In this document: positions 17,654-27,202 of the stretch, piece by piece
Position numbering within the stretch: position 1 is the stretch's first letter
Layout of the letters: the number at the start of each line of letters is the position of its first letter
NCBI RefSeq assembly: GCF_000566685.1
Contig: NZ_AZQN01000005.1
Location: 124,001-188,000 of the forward strand
DNA: 64,000 nt
From: Dyadobacter tibetensis Y620-1
GTDB taxonomy: Bacteria; Bacteroidota; Bacteroidia; Cytophagales; Spirosomataceae
Direction: 5' to 3'
The notes under the pieces: model-generated
What the model saw: the letters and a program-made list of their open reading frames with translations, nothing else
Databases searched by the model: none
What the model was told of the DNA's origin: nothing
Position numbers and translations under genes: made by a program

Positions 17654-20600
17654 TTACAAATTGATCTCAAGTCCGACTGAAAAAGACTTCATTATAGGAT
17701 ACCGAAGTCCGTTGATAGCATCTACCTCTGGATCCCATAACTTAAATGGGGAGGCAGTAAGCAAGTTATTAGCCCTAACAAATGCTCTTATCCCCTCAAT
17801 TTTGATGGCTGTCAGCCAGTTTTTACCGACATGATAGCCCAGCTCAATATTTTTTAACCGGAGCATCCGCATGTCCCGAAGCCACCAAGTGGAGGTCTGA
17901 TTATTATTGGCACTCTGATAATCAGATAAGCGAGGGTAAAATACATCTTGTCTGGGGTTGGCCACGGTCCAACGGTCGTCCACATTGGTAAGCATATTGC
18001 CCATGGATCCGTTGGCACTTCCTGGAATGAAATTGGAGCCTCCAATCGTGCGGTAGGTGAGGGCGTTACCCTGGGCGAAGAATCCAAAGTCAAAGGCCTT
18101 ATATCGTGCATTGAATCCGAAGCCATACACCATCTGTGGGTCGTAGGTCCCGCCTATGGCTGTATTGTCCAGCGCATCGATCCGTCCATCTTCGTTAAGG
18201 TCACGGTACTTAATATCTCCCGGCCTTACCGTGCCAAAGGTATGTATGGGCAGCCCATCAACCAGCGTACCCTTTTCCACATCTATAAAGTCGGAATTGG
18301 TAAATAACCCTTCGGCCTGGAGTCCAAAAATCTGGCCTATGGGTTTGCCAGTGCTGGAGCGGTTCGTTCCTTTGATCGCATTGGCTTCATCCTGCTCGAT
18401 AATTTTATTGACCGCATAGGTAAATGTTCCTCTAAGGGCGATCATCAGATCGGGGTTAAAGCGTTTTCTATAATCCACCGAAAGGTCCACACCCTGGTTC
18501 TGGACTTTGCCAAAATTTGCCCAGGGCTGATTAATAAAGCCGCTAGATCCGGGTATGCTTTTTCGCTGCATAAATATATTGCTTCGGTTTTCCTTGAACA
18601 GGTCTACCTGCAAGTCCAGGGCTCCGCTGATTCCGAGCTCGAAGCCCAAATTGGTTTTCCGCACCGTTTCCCAGGTCAGGTCTGGATTGCCCTGATCGCC
18701 TTCCCGGCGGCCCGCACGGTAGTAATCGTTATTGACGCCCCAGCTATAGCCACCGGTGTTTCCAATGGTAGTGATATAGGCAAAGCGTCGACCGTCCAGC
18801 TGGTCGTTCCCCACCAGCCCGTAGGAAGCTCTTATTTTTAGTTTGGTGAAAATATGGGAGTAGGGTTTCATAAAAGGTTCTTCGGAAATGAGCCAACCTA
18901 AAGCTACAGAAGGAAAAAAACCATATCTTTTTCCCTTGGCGAAGTTTTCAGAACCATTATATCCAAAATTAAATTCGGCTACATAACGCTGGTCATAGGA
19001 ATAGGAAAACCTTCCTGCCGACCCTTGGTTTCTAAAGGGAAGGGAGGAGCCATCATCATAATGGCGTAGGTTGTAAAGCAGCATGGATTCTACTGTACTT
19101 TTACCAAAATCCCTGGTATAGAAGATATTCCCCTCAGCATAAATACTCTTATTGCCCCAGTCGGAACCCGTGGAATAGCCAAGGAATTCCTGGCCATACG
19201 ATTCGATTGACAGGATAAGATTGCCCTCTTCATCTCGCCCGATGGCTGGATTGTAATAGTCAGGGCTTTTACTTCGCGTGACAGAGGTATTTGAAAAGCG
19301 GTCGAAAGAAAATGTTCCTCTCGCTTTCAGGCCGGGAGTAATAAATGCGAGGTCCTGCTCGAGGGACAATAGTGATTCGATTTTACTTTCACTATGCCTT
19401 TCATAACCCGTTTGTGTGGCCAGGGCCCAAGGGTTTTGTCGCTGCGGAGTTCTGGGGATTTCTCCAGAGGCATAGCGCATTGGATGCACATAGGGCGGGG
19501 TGATAAAGGCTTGTTGAAAAAGGTAGTCAATAGAAACAGGGGGGCGGTTACGGTCTTGTAAATAACCGCCAATATTAAAGCGCATCAGCGTGGTAGGCGA
19601 CAGGTCGATGTCCACATTGGAGCGAATATTATATCGCTTCAGGCTCATAGAAGAATTCCAGCTTTGGGAGTCGTCACGTTCTATAATCCCTTTTTCGCCA
19701 TAATAGCTGGCTACAAAGGCATAACGAAGGATATTGGATCCTCCGCTTACGGTAAGGTTGGTACGCATATTACTAGCCTGATCCTTGGAAATCGCATCCA
19801 GCCAGTTGACGTCGGGGTAGAGGTCGGGATCGCTTTGACTGCGTATGTGGTCGATTCGCTCCTGACTAAACAGGCCTGCTTCGCCGCGCTCCTCCCTTAT
19901 GCTATTCATCACCTCCAGATACTTGGCAGCCCCTACGAAGGAAGGAAGTTTTACTGGTTTGGTTATGGCTTGTTCGTGTCGTAGGGAAACTTTTGGTTTG
20001 CCTATTTTCCCCCTCTTCGTATTAACCAATATCACACCATTGGCTCCCCGTACTCCATAAACAGCACTGGCTGCGGCGTCTTTAAGAATAGAAAAGGACT
20101 CGATTTCTTCGGGGTCTATGTTATTTAAAGATCGTTCTATTCCATCTACCAATACCAGTGGATTACGATTGCCACCAAAAGTGCTTATACCCCTGATCCA
20201 GAAATTAGCATTATCGTAGCCGGGCTCTCCCGAGCGCTGTACCCCAATGACCCCGGCCAGTTGCCCGGCTAGATTATTGCTGACCGATCGGGAAGTGCCT
20301 AACTGAAGCTTTTCAGGCTCTATGGTGGTAATGGCCCCTACCACACTCGCACGGCGCTGGGTTCCGAAGCCAACTACCACCACTTCCTTCAGGTCGTCGA
20401 CCCGGTCTTTCATCACTATATTGTACTGACTGGTTTTCCCAACTTCTATCTCCTGCTCCACAAATCCTACCATAGAGAAGGTTAATATAGAAATATCATT
20501 GGGCAGAATAATACGATAGTACCCTTCGGTATTGGAAGCGGTAGCTATGGGGGTTCCCCGTACACTTACCGTAACTCCCGGCAGACCTTCTCCAGCCTCG

Positions 20601-21067
20601 CTGGTAATCCGTCCACTTATGATTTTGTCGAATGCAGGCGCTGCTCCAGGTTGTTCGCTAAGCTCATCTGTCGGCAGGCTTGATTGTGGCTCAGAAGCAC
20701 CTTTGATAGCCTTTTCTGTCCTCAGAACAATAAAGTCTCCCGCAACTGTGTAGCTTATACGTGTGCCCGACAATATCTGGTTAAGTATGCTTTCTACCGA
20801 CTCATTTTTGGCTTTAATGGAAATTTTCTGGTCGGGCAGGAGAGAGGAGACATAAGAAAAGCGCACGCTGGCTTTTTGAGAGAGTTGACTTAAAACGGTT
20901 TTTAATTCAGCATTTTTTAGCTCGATAGTGATTTTACGCTGGAGCATTTCTTGACTATACCCTGTCTCTGCGAACGCAAGCTGGCAGACGAGAAAGACCA
21001 TGATCAGCGAAACGTTAATTTTCATAATTAGTTGGATCCAATAGTTCCAGGGAAGTGTTTTTTTCAT
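17654..21067 (-). CDS. SusC/RagA family TonB-dependent receptor with STN domain
   Basis: Outer-membrane active importer, 1137 residues. After a signal segment (residues about 15-35) comes a secretin/TonB short N-terminal domain (ITIELKNAELKTVLSQLSQ, about 45-115). That domain lets such receptors signal to a FecR anti-sigma factor. A carboxypeptidase-regulatory-like domain follows (ISGRITSEAGEGLPGVTVSV), then the TonB box/plug (KEVVVVGFGTQRRASVVGAI, DAAASAVYGVRGANGVI), and the 22-strand barrel to the C-terminal end VGLEINL. The STN domain together with the adjacent fecR and ECF sigma genes indicates trans-envelope regulation: substrate binding would free the sigma factor to transcribe this operon. 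SusD is encoded 12 bp downstream. Confidence 0.96.
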   Translation of the reverse strand: MKKTLPWNYWIQLIMKINVSLIMVFLVCQLAFAETGYSQEMLQRKITIELKNAELKTVLSQLSQKASVRFSYVSSLLPDQKISIKAKNESVESILNQILSGTRISYTVAGDFIVLRTEKAIKGASEPQSSLPTDELSEQPGAAPAFDKIISGRITSEAGEGLPGVTVSVRGTPIATASNTEGYYRIILPNDISILTFSMVGFVEQEIEVGKTSQYNIVMKDRVDDLKEVVVVGFGTQRRASVVGAITTIEPEKLQLGTSRSVSNNLAGQLAGVIGVQRSGEPGYDNANFWIRGISTFGGNRNPLVLVDGIERSLNNIDPEEIESFSILKDAAASAVYGVRGANGVILVNTKRGKIGKPKVSLRHEQAITKPVKLPSFVGAAKYLEVMNSIREERGEAGLFSQERIDHIRSQSDPDLYPDVNWLDAISKDQASNMRTNLTVSGGSNILRYAFVASYYGEKGIIERDDSQSWNSSMSLKRYNIRSNVDIDLSPTTLMRFNIGGYLQDRNRPPVSIDYLFQQAFITPPYVHPMRYASGEIPRTPQRQNPWALATQTGYERHSESKIESLLSLEQDLAFITPGLKARGTFSFDRFSNTSVTRSKSPDYYNPAIGRDEEGNLILSIESYGQEFLGYSTGSDWGNKSIYAEGNIFYTRDFGKSTVESMLLYNLRHYDDGSSLPFRNQGSAGRFSYSYDQRYVAEFNFGYNGSENFAKGKRYGFFPSVALGWLISEEPFMKPYSHIFTKLKIRASYGLVGNDQLDGRRFAYITTIGNTGGYSWGVNNDYYRAGRREGDQGNPDLTWETVRKTNLGFELGISGALDLQVDLFKENRSNIFMQRKSIPGSSGFINQPWANFGKVQNQGVDLSVDYRKRFNPDLMIALRGTFTYAVNKIIEQDEANAIKGTNRSSTGKPIGQIFGLQAEGLFTNSDFIDVEKGTLVDGLPIHTFGTVRPGDIKYRDLNEDGRIDALDNTAIGGTYDPQMVYGFGFNARYKAFDFGFFAQGNALTYRTIGGSNFIPGSANGSMGNMLTNVDDRWTVANPRQDVFYPRLSDYQSANNNQTSTWWLRDMRMLRLKNIELGYHVGKNWLTAIKIEGIRAFVRANNLLTASPFKLWDPEVDAINGLRYPIMKSFSVGLEINL

Positions 21068-21164
21068 AAATTTACTAAGGTTTTAAGATTCAAAAGAGTA
21101 AAGCCTTCCCTGTCCTTATGAAAATAAGGAAAAAATCCGCCAAGATTCAGGGAGAAAAATAAGG

Positions 21165-21190
21165 ATCGGTGATGCTCGAACATCGCCGAT
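21165..21190. terminator. Hairpin between fecR and susC
   Basis: Stem ATCGGTGATG / CATCGCCGAT (10 bp, one G-T pair) with a 6-nt loop, between the end of fecR (21212) and the start of susC (21067). On the minus strand it is followed by CCTTATTTTTC, on the plus strand by seven Ts. It should uncouple fecR transcription from susC, which then needs its own promoter in 21068-21164. Confidence 0.7.
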
Positions 21191-21211
21191 TTTTTTGTGT
21201 ATCAATCTAGG

Positions 21212-22297
21212 TCATAAGGATAGGTTTTGGTTATCAATAGGATTACAGCCTTTACCGGAAATACTTACTCCGTTGCCATCTACGGTATAAGTGGCCTTGA
21301 TGGTCGCGCAGATCACGTCTAGTTTGCTATAAAATGATTGTCCATTCAGAGGGACCGTTAGAAAACAATTTCTAAATACCTCGGTAGGATAGTCTATACG
21401 GATGCCATAGGCTTTCTCCATCCTGGCCAGCACTTCGGATAAGGGGGTATTTTCAAAATTAAAATTAGGATGCTTTTGAAGGTCCGTCAGTATGCCTGGA
21501 TCGTCGGATAAGGACCGGCTCAATTCATTTTTCTTGGGAGAAAAGCTCACCTTTTGATTAGGAAGCAGGATTTCCCCATCGTTTTCTGTAGCCGCATCCG
21601 CTCTGAACACCTTTACTTTCCCCGAGCTCACCACTACTGATATTTCTTCTGAGGCCGAGTTGATACGGAAACTTGTACCGAGCACCCGGGTGACGATCGC
21701 TCCGGTAAATACCGTGAATGGGTGTGCGCTGTCATGTGTCACATCGAAGATCGCTTCGCCTTTAAGCTCTAAATCTCTCCGGGTTCCGTTTTCAAAGTCA
21801 CGGTGATAGGAAAGTTGCGCCCCTGGCATCAATTCTACCCGACTGCTATCTGGCAATATCACTTTTTGATTATTCTTGCTTTGATTTACCATTTTTTGAA
21901 CTTGGGGATCCCTATTTATTCGTGCGATTGCCGCAGAAGCGGGCTCCAGCTTTGGTCGCTGATGCCACCAATAACCAAGACTTATCATGATAATGATGGA
22001 GGCTGCGGCAGTCCATTTTCCTAGATGCATCCATGATCGTTGCCGGCCGCCAAGGCGGGTAGCATCAAGTATTTCCTGGATTTTTTGGTTTTTTGTCTCT
22101 TCAGAAAGTGTAGAAGGGGTGTGCCTCCAGGCTAAAATCAGTCTTTGAGCCTCAGACATAACAGGCTCTTGCCATGGTGCTTGTTGGCATATATCATTCC
22201 AAAGATTGGACCGCTGCGAACCCGTGGCGAGTACCCACTCTTGAAATTCCAAGTCGCTTAGGAAGTCCTCTAGCGTATAATTTTTATATTCCTTCAT
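21212..22297 (-). CDS. FecR family anti-sigma/transmembrane sensor
   Basis: Single-pass inner-membrane regulator of about 361 residues. The cytoplasmic N-terminal part (1-95) should bind the ECF sigma factor. A transmembrane helix (AAASIIIMISLGYWW) follows at about residues 100-120. The periplasmic FecR domain contains LPDSSRVELMPGAQLSYHRDF, LKGEAIFDVTHDSAHPFTV and VLGTSFRIN. The C-terminal DUF4974-like part (FENTPLSEVLARMEKAYGI) would contact the STN domain of SusC. An upstream ATG at 22315 is also possible; I prefer 22297 because a GGG-containing ribosome site precedes it. It is encoded directly after the sigma gene with 95-113 bp between. Confidence 0.92.
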   Translation of the reverse strand: MKEYKNYTLEDFLSDLEFQEWVLATGSQRSNLWNDICQQAPWQEPVMSEAQRLILAWRHTPSTLSEETKNQKIQEILDATRLGGRQRSWMHLGKWTAAASIIIMISLGYWWHQRPKLEPASAAIARINRDPQVQKMVNQSKNNQKVILPDSSRVELMPGAQLSYHRDFENGTRRDLELKGEAIFDVTHDSAHPFTVFTGAIVTRVLGTSFRINSASEEISVVVSSGKVKVFRADAATENDGEILLPNQKVSFSPKKNELSRSLSDDPGILTDLQKHPNFNFENTPLSEVLARMEKAYGIRIDYPTEVFRNCFLTVPLNGQSFYSKLDVICATIKATYTVDGNGVSISGKGCNPIDNQNLSL

Positions 22298-22410
22298 AGA
22301 TATGCCCAATTTCATGCTTCTTCTTAATTATAGTAGAAAAAGGGCCTTGGAATAATCGAAAAAATGATAATATTTTTGAAAAAAGATTTAAGTGCTGGAT
22401 TATCAGATGG

Positions 22411-23007
22411 TTATATGGAGAAATAAATTGACAAAAAGATAAAAATATCGGCTTGCCAATTTTGCCGAAAGATTTTTAAGGCATTGTATAGTAGATTGGC
22501 GACGGCCGGTCGGCTGATGCCCAGTAGGGCTGAGATTTCTTCATTGGATAGACCTTCATAAAATTTCAGGTGAAGTATTTCCTGTTGCCGGTTGCTGAGA
22601 TGCACCAAGGTGGACTTTATTTTGCTACTCAGCTCCTGGTCATATTCATTTCTGATAATTTGCTTTTCTATGTTTTCCGTCTCTTCCGGGGCCGTGATTG
22701 GGTGTTCCTGGTCTTCGCTATCGGCGCTCACCCATATTGAGGCAGCATGTTTTTCGCGAAAAATTTGGTGACGCAGCGATTTGAATAGGTAAAGTTTCAG
22801 ATTGGATGTGGCATTCAAATGCATACGTCTTTCCCAGAGGTTAACCATCAGGTTGTGTAAAGCATCCTGCAGTTGCTCGGGGTCAGGCTGGAAGTGACAG
22901 CCATATTCATAAAGCGGACCATAGAAAATTTGAAGTAGACGTTCGAATGCTTGTCGATCGCCTTCTCGAAAATTTTTCCATAATGTAGTCAAATCATCTC
23001 CCATCAT
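22411..23007 (-). CDS. RNA polymerase ECF sigma factor
   Basis: Sigma-70 family extracytoplasmic-function factor, about 198 residues. Region 2 (about 10-85) contains FREGDRQAFERLLQIFYGPL, the ECF core-binding start, and LNATSNLKLYLFKSLRHQIF in region 2.4. Region 4 (about 125-180) has LSNRQQEILHLKFYEGLSNE and the helix-turn-helix EISALLGISRPAVANLLYNA. A GTG at 23028 is in frame, but ATG 23007 has AAAGGA at a good distance and gives the usual length. It is the first gene of the sigma-fecR pair that most likely drives the susC-susD operon. Confidence 0.94.
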   Translation of the reverse strand: MMGDDLTTLWKNFREGDRQAFERLLQIFYGPLYEYGCHFQPDPEQLQDALHNLMVNLWERRMHLNATSNLKLYLFKSLRHQIFREKHAASIWVSADSEDQEHPITAPEETENIEKQIIRNEYDQELSSKIKSTLVHLSNRQQEILHLKFYEGLSNEEISALLGISRPAVANLLYNALKIFRQNWQADIFIFLSIYFSI

Positions 23008-23289
23008 TATCGATCCTTTCACTATCACTTTTTTAACTCAGGTAAAGCTAGTATAACTGTTCAGAATTACAAAGTTATCCCTTCTATGTTCGGAGATTAG
23101 AATATTTACTTTTTTCTATTAAATCCTTATAATATCGATCTCAACGGCACTAATATCAAACGTATATTTATAGGTGTTGATCCGAATATTCATAGTAATT
23201 TTGAGTAGAGTTTCTTTTCCTTCCCTACCGAAAATACCCGCTTTGGAGGGAATTGATATGAATAACCAAATCAATAATATTAAATACAT

Positions 23290-23973
23290 ATGCCCCTATA
23301 CCTTCACAGACGTTCCTTATATTTTATAATTGCCCTGGTGATAGGATATACCACTTGCAGTGCACAGCCCATTTTCAGGATTTGGGAGAAGCCCATTCGA
23401 TTCGATGCAGAGCGGAAGCAGCTCTCCTTGGACTATATGCGCGACCGGCATTCCATCATTCAGGACTCAGCTTATATCAAGCCCCGGATGATTGTGCTTC
23501 ATTGGACGGCCATTCCTACCCTAGAGCAGTCCTTCGATGCTTTCAATCCGGTACATCTGCCTGGGGCCAGGGCTAGTATCTCCTCCGCCAGTACCCTCAA
23601 TGTTTCTTCGCAATTCCTGATCGATCGGGATGGTACCATTTTTCGACAGATGCCCGATACGGCCTTCGCCCGACATGTGATCGGCCTGAATTACTGTGCC
23701 ATAGGGGTGGAAAATATTGGTTCTGGAAAGAATCCGCTAACCAGTAAGCAGCTCAAGGCAAACATAGCCCTGGTGCGCTACCTGAAACAGAAATATCCGG
23801 AAATTGACTATGTGATTGGGCATTATGAATATACTTCTTTCGTAGGAACGGAGCTTTGGCGGGAAGTGGACGATAACTACCGAACGATAAAAACCGACCC
23901 GGGAGTCGGTTTTATGAAACGTTTCAGGAAAAAGACCAAAGATCTGGGGCTAAAAAAAATCCCTGGCGCCTAG
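23290..23973 (+). CDS. N-acetylmuramoyl-L-alanine amidase (Amidase_2 family)
   Basis: Exported peptidoglycan amidase of 227 residues; cleaves the bond between MurNAc and L-Ala, for turnover or recycling. A signal/anchor covers residues about 9-25 (YFIIALVIGYTTCSA). The amidase_2 fold shows zinc ligands His in MIVLHWTAIP, His in IGHYEY, and the final acidic ligand region in KTDPGVGF. The conserved YCAIGVENIG and FLIDRDGTIFRQMPD are also present. The 3' end overlaps the convergent HAD gene by 4 bp. Confidence 0.88.
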   Translation: MPLYLHRRSLYFIIALVIGYTTCSAQPIFRIWEKPIRFDAERKQLSLDYMRDRHSIIQDSAYIKPRMIVLHWTAIPTLEQSFDAFNPVHLPGARASISSASTLNVSSQFLIDRDGTIFRQMPDTAFARHVIGLNYCAIGVENIGSGKNPLTSKQLKANIALVRYLKQKYPEIDYVIGHYEYTSFVGTELWREVDDNYRTIKTDPGVGFMKRFRKKTKDLGLKKIPGA

Positions 23974-24824
23974 TCGCCGTCAATGGCGGCTGAGGTACAA
24001 ATATACGTGGGGATGATTCCCGTACTTCGGATGCGCACCTCTGCATCCTGGCCCTGGGTATTGCCAGAGAGTACCAGTGCGGTATCCAAGCCAAACTTAT
24101 TGCCTCCTAATATGTCGGTGTGAAGCGTGTCGCCCACCATCAGGATGTTGCGCTTGTCGACATTAGGATAATCCTTGATATGCTGAAAAGCAAAGATAAA
24201 CATCTGCGGATCGGGCTTGCCAAAACGGATGAACTGACGGCCTATGGTATCCTCTATCATCTTGGCCAGGGCCCCAACAGCAATGGAAAGCCGGTTTTGA
24301 GAAGCCGGATAAGTTTTGTCGGTATTGGCGACAATTACCGGAATATTTCTTTTTCGGAGCAGGTTTAATGTCTTGGTCAGATCCGTGTTCCAGTCGAACC
24401 CTTCATCGTCCAGAAATACCAGGGCATTTACGTGGTTGACGTCGTCCAGATCTACATCGCTGATGGACATGGTATGCAGATCGGCCGTTTCTACATATTT
24501 TGCCGAGGCTTCGGTGCCCACATAGGCCACCGTGCCCTTTCGCACTTTATTTTCAAGAAAATCACGCGCCAGCATCCCCGAAGAGATAATTTTATCCGGC
24601 GTAATAATGTCGACCCCTAGGCGGTAATAGGATTCGGCCAGCTGCTCGGGTCCCCGGGAGGCGTCGTTGGTTACTACATAAAAATCTTTGCCGGTTTCAC
24701 TCAGATAATCCAGTGTAGCTTCAATGCCGGGAATGAGCCCGTTATAGTTCTTTAATACACCAAATGCATCGAAAAAAATAACTTCATATTTATCTAATAC
24801 GGATTTAAAATTGTCTATTTGCAT
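23970..24824 (-). CDS. HAD-superfamily hydrolase, NagD/IIA-like
   Basis: Cytoplasmic phosphatase of 284 residues. HAD motif I is FFDAFGVLKN, with the nucleophile Asp and a Phe where most members have Asp-Gly. Motif II is YVVTNDAS (Thr-Asn, typical of class IIA). Lys of motif III is in FGKPDPQMF, and motif IV is GDTLHTDILGGN. The cap sits between motifs II and III, as in NagD and glycerol-3-phosphate or p-nitrophenyl phosphatases. The substrate is not predictable. The phosphotransferase-like gene ends only 34 bp upstream on the same strand, so the two may be cotranscribed. Confidence 0.87.
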   Translation of the reverse strand: MQIDNFKSVLDKYEVIFFDAFGVLKNYNGLIPGIEATLDYLSETGKDFYVVTNDASRGPEQLAESYYRLGVDIITPDKIISSGMLARDFLENKVRKGTVAYVGTEASAKYVETADLHTMSISDVDLDDVNHVNALVFLDDEGFDWNTDLTKTLNLLRKRNIPVIVANTDKTYPASQNRLSIAVGALAKMIEDTIGRQFIRFGKPDPQMFIFAFQHIKDYPNVDKRNILMVGDTLHTDILGGNKFGLDTALVLSGNTQGQDAEVRIRSTGIIPTYICTSAAIDGD

Positions 24825-24857
24825 AAGCGGCGTTAAGGAGTGTTATTGGTGTTTGAA

Positions 24858-25898
24858 TTATAAATTTAAGGCTTTTAAAATCTTGTCAGCGTCGAAACCA
24901 TCTATAGCTGGGAAGTACAGCTCATAGGCTTCTTTCTGCAACTTGGTACAATAAGCCCGGTGGAAAAAATATTTTCCGTATTTGATAACATAGTTTAATA
25001 TAAAGAATCGATACGCTTCCTTCATAAAGAGTACCTCGTTGACTGTCAGGGGATATATTTTATGGTACTCCTGAAGGAAAATGATAAACCGATCTTCGGT
25101 AAGCGGCCCCATGAGGTAGCTAAACACCGTCCGGTCACCGACATTGGACACCACCCTACTGAAAAAGTAGAAGTCCATTACCCTCGAAGATACTCGGAAC
25201 CAGTCGTAATCCCAACGAGAAAACAGTTTTTGATCGTCGGTAACGGAAAAATTACCAATATTCCAGTCCACAAAAACAGGCATAAGATCAAAGGAAGTTA
25301 CCTGCAACCTTTGAATGTTTTTCAAGAACATTTCACACTGCCGCTTCAGGATGTGAATATTACCCCGGTGCTCATATTGGCCGGTATCCGTCTCTAGAAT
25401 ATCCAGTAAATGGTTGATGTCGGTACGTAAATTTTTCGAGGATTTGGGTAGGGATTTGCTAACCCGAAAGCAGGCTTTATGGAACCTGGCCATTTCCTGA
25501 CCCAAACTCCTAATCTGGCTCTCATTAAGGCGTTTTGGAAGGCGGTTCATGGCCCTAATCGGATTGTAAAACACTACCCAGGTGTCAATAAAATCCTCCT
25601 GGTAACGGTAGGTATACACCTGATTGTTTTTCACCAAAGATTTGGCCATGACATTCTCGAAGGGGTACAGCAGGTTGCTGGACATGGCATGAATAATCCG
25701 GTGGTCTTCTTTGAAATGTTCGTACTTACCGAAATAGGATAGTTTCGCTACCACCTGATCGTCATTTTCTAGGGTGACCCGAAATACATGATTGGTAGAT
25801 ACCTTGGCACTGATATCCTCAACAAGTTTGACATCAATGGAGGAGTCGAAACCGGCCCAGGCTTTACGGATAATTTCTGGATAATCTTTTAGACGCAT
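24858..25898 (-). CDS. APH-like phosphotransferase/kinase-fold protein
   Basis: 346-residue protein of the aminoglycoside phosphotransferase-like (choline/fructosamine kinase) fold. The N-terminal lobe has VFRVTLENDDQVVAKLSYFG, with the ATP-binding Lys in VVAKL near residue 54. The catalytic loop is VFVDWNIGNFS, where family members usually have HGDxxxxN: the Asp and Asn are kept, the preceding His-Gly is changed to Val-Phe. The metal-binding Asp is in RWDYDWFR. The conserved Lys, Asp and Asn suggest an active small-molecule kinase, with substrate unknown. It lies upstream of the HAD phosphatase gene on one strand. A kinase-phosphatase pair is possible but not shown. Confidence 0.78.
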   Translation of the reverse strand: MRLKDYPEIIRKAWAGFDSSIDVKLVEDISAKVSTNHVFRVTLENDDQVVAKLSYFGKYEHFKEDHRIIHAMSSNLLYPFENVMAKSLVKNNQVYTYRYQEDFIDTWVVFYNPIRAMNRLPKRLNESQIRSLGQEMARFHKACFRVSKSLPKSSKNLRTDINHLLDILETDTGQYEHRGNIHILKRQCEMFLKNIQRLQVTSFDLMPVFVDWNIGNFSVTDDQKLFSRWDYDWFRVSSRVMDFYFFSRVVSNVGDRTVFSYLMGPLTEDRFIIFLQEYHKIYPLTVNEVLFMKEAYRFFILNYVIKYGKYFFHRAYCTKLQKEAYELYFPAIDGFDADKILKALNL

Positions 25899-26155
25899 TA
25901 TAAAATCAACATTACTGGTACGAATCGTATTTGGAGGACCTGTGCGGCTCTAGAGGGTCCCTCACAAAGGTAAGGCTTTGTAGGTCTACAAAAAGTTTAG
26001 AGCAGTATTTGCTCTACCAAGTTCGCTGACAAGTCCTTAATATTAATTCTAAAAAAAATTAGGCCTGATCCTCTGCCAACCAGATGGAGACAGCAAGATT
26101 TATCACTTTTCGAAAGATTTAAATTATTTTTGTTCCAAAATTTAACGATTTCGTT

Positions 26156-27139
26156 TTGGTATATTATATTTCCCGTTTCCTGATTCGTCTGGCTCTGCCC
26201 ATATTTTTAAAGAAATTAACCGTCAACGGTCACAAAAAACTAGATGCCCGAAAGCCTTATCTGCTCGCTTCTAACCACCCCGACTCTTTTTACGACGCCC
26301 TGGTGATTGGGGCCGTCATGCAGCAGCCCATTCATACCCTCGCCAGAGGCGATGTTTTCCGGAAGCCGTCTGTAGCATTTTGGTTGCGACAAATCAATTT
26401 GATTCCCGTTTTCCGCGGATCGGAAGGACGGGAATATGTAAAAAAACATGACGTTACTACCCAGGAGAGTATCGAAGGCCTCAAGCAGGGAGGAGCTGTG
26501 GTCGTGTTCTCCGAAGGGATTTGTAAGAACGAGTGGAACTTACGCCCCCTAGGCAAGGGGACGGCCCGTATGGCTTATGAGGTTTGGTATGGTACCGATA
26601 CAATTCCCGATATGAAAGTGGTGCCTACGGGGCTCAATTATGAGCATTTCAGGGGGCCTGGCAAAAGGGTAGAGCTGAATTTTGGATCAGAGATCGCTCC
26701 CTCCGATATCAAAACCAGTCCAGAAGAATATGAAAAATGGCTTCGTGAGTTTAATGAAATCCTTACCGAGCGTATGAATGAAGGGATATTCTCCGTTCCG
26801 AATGTCCTACCCATAGCCGATCAGAAGGCGGCTGTACGCCAGTATTTAGATAAAGTATGCCCGGCTCCTGCTCGTAATAATGGTTTTCTAAAGGCTTTGG
26901 GGGGCCTGGGCAGGGCCATACATGCACCTCTTTACAGGGTCTTTAAGGCAAAAGCGGCCAAGCTTACCGCCCGTTCGGTCTTTTACGATTCGGTACTCTT
27001 TGGCTTCCTCGTCTATTTATACCCCTTGCTGGTGGTGGTACTATCCATCCTGATTGGAGCCCTAGCCGGATGGCCCGCAGCCCTAGCCACCTTTATAGCC
27101 CTGCCGACTTTGGCTTGGCTGGGGGCACAGTACCGGTAG
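26156..27139 (+). CDS. 1-acyl-glycerol-3-phosphate acyltransferase-like protein (PlsC family)
   Basis: Membrane acyltransferase of 327 residues, expected to acylate lysophosphatidate or a related lipid at the inner membrane. Block I is ASNHPDSFYDALVIG (an NH-P-x-S-F-x-D form common in Bacteroidota). Block II is PVFRGSEG and block III VVFSEGICKNEWNLRPLGKG. The C-terminus has two hydrophobic spans (residues about 278-320). No ATG is available at the start; the frame opens after a stop at 26120, and TTG at 26156 is the most likely initiator, giving VYYISRFLIRLALP. The CRISPR array begins 63 bp after its stop. Confidence 0.85.
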   Translation: MVYYISRFLIRLALPIFLKKLTVNGHKKLDARKPYLLASNHPDSFYDALVIGAVMQQPIHTLARGDVFRKPSVAFWLRQINLIPVFRGSEGREYVKKHDVTTQESIEGLKQGGAVVVFSEGICKNEWNLRPLGKGTARMAYEVWYGTDTIPDMKVVPTGLNYEHFRGPGKRVELNFGSEIAPSDIKTSPEEYEKWLREFNEILTERMNEGIFSVPNVLPIADQKAAVRQYLDKVCPAPARNNGFLKALGGLGRAIHAPLYRVFKAKAAKLTARSVFYDSVLFGFLVYLYPLLVVVLSILIGALAGWPAALATFIALPTLAWLGAQYR

Positions 27140-27202
27140 ATAAACATTCTTGCTCAGAATCTGAAGAACAATTTCTAATTCTTTAACTATTAACTCTCTA
27201 AT

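Noticed and set aside
21117..21132. CCTTAT/ATAAGG inverted repeat before susC
   Set aside because: Only 6-bp arms in AT-rich sequence. It could be an operator, but nothing else supports it.
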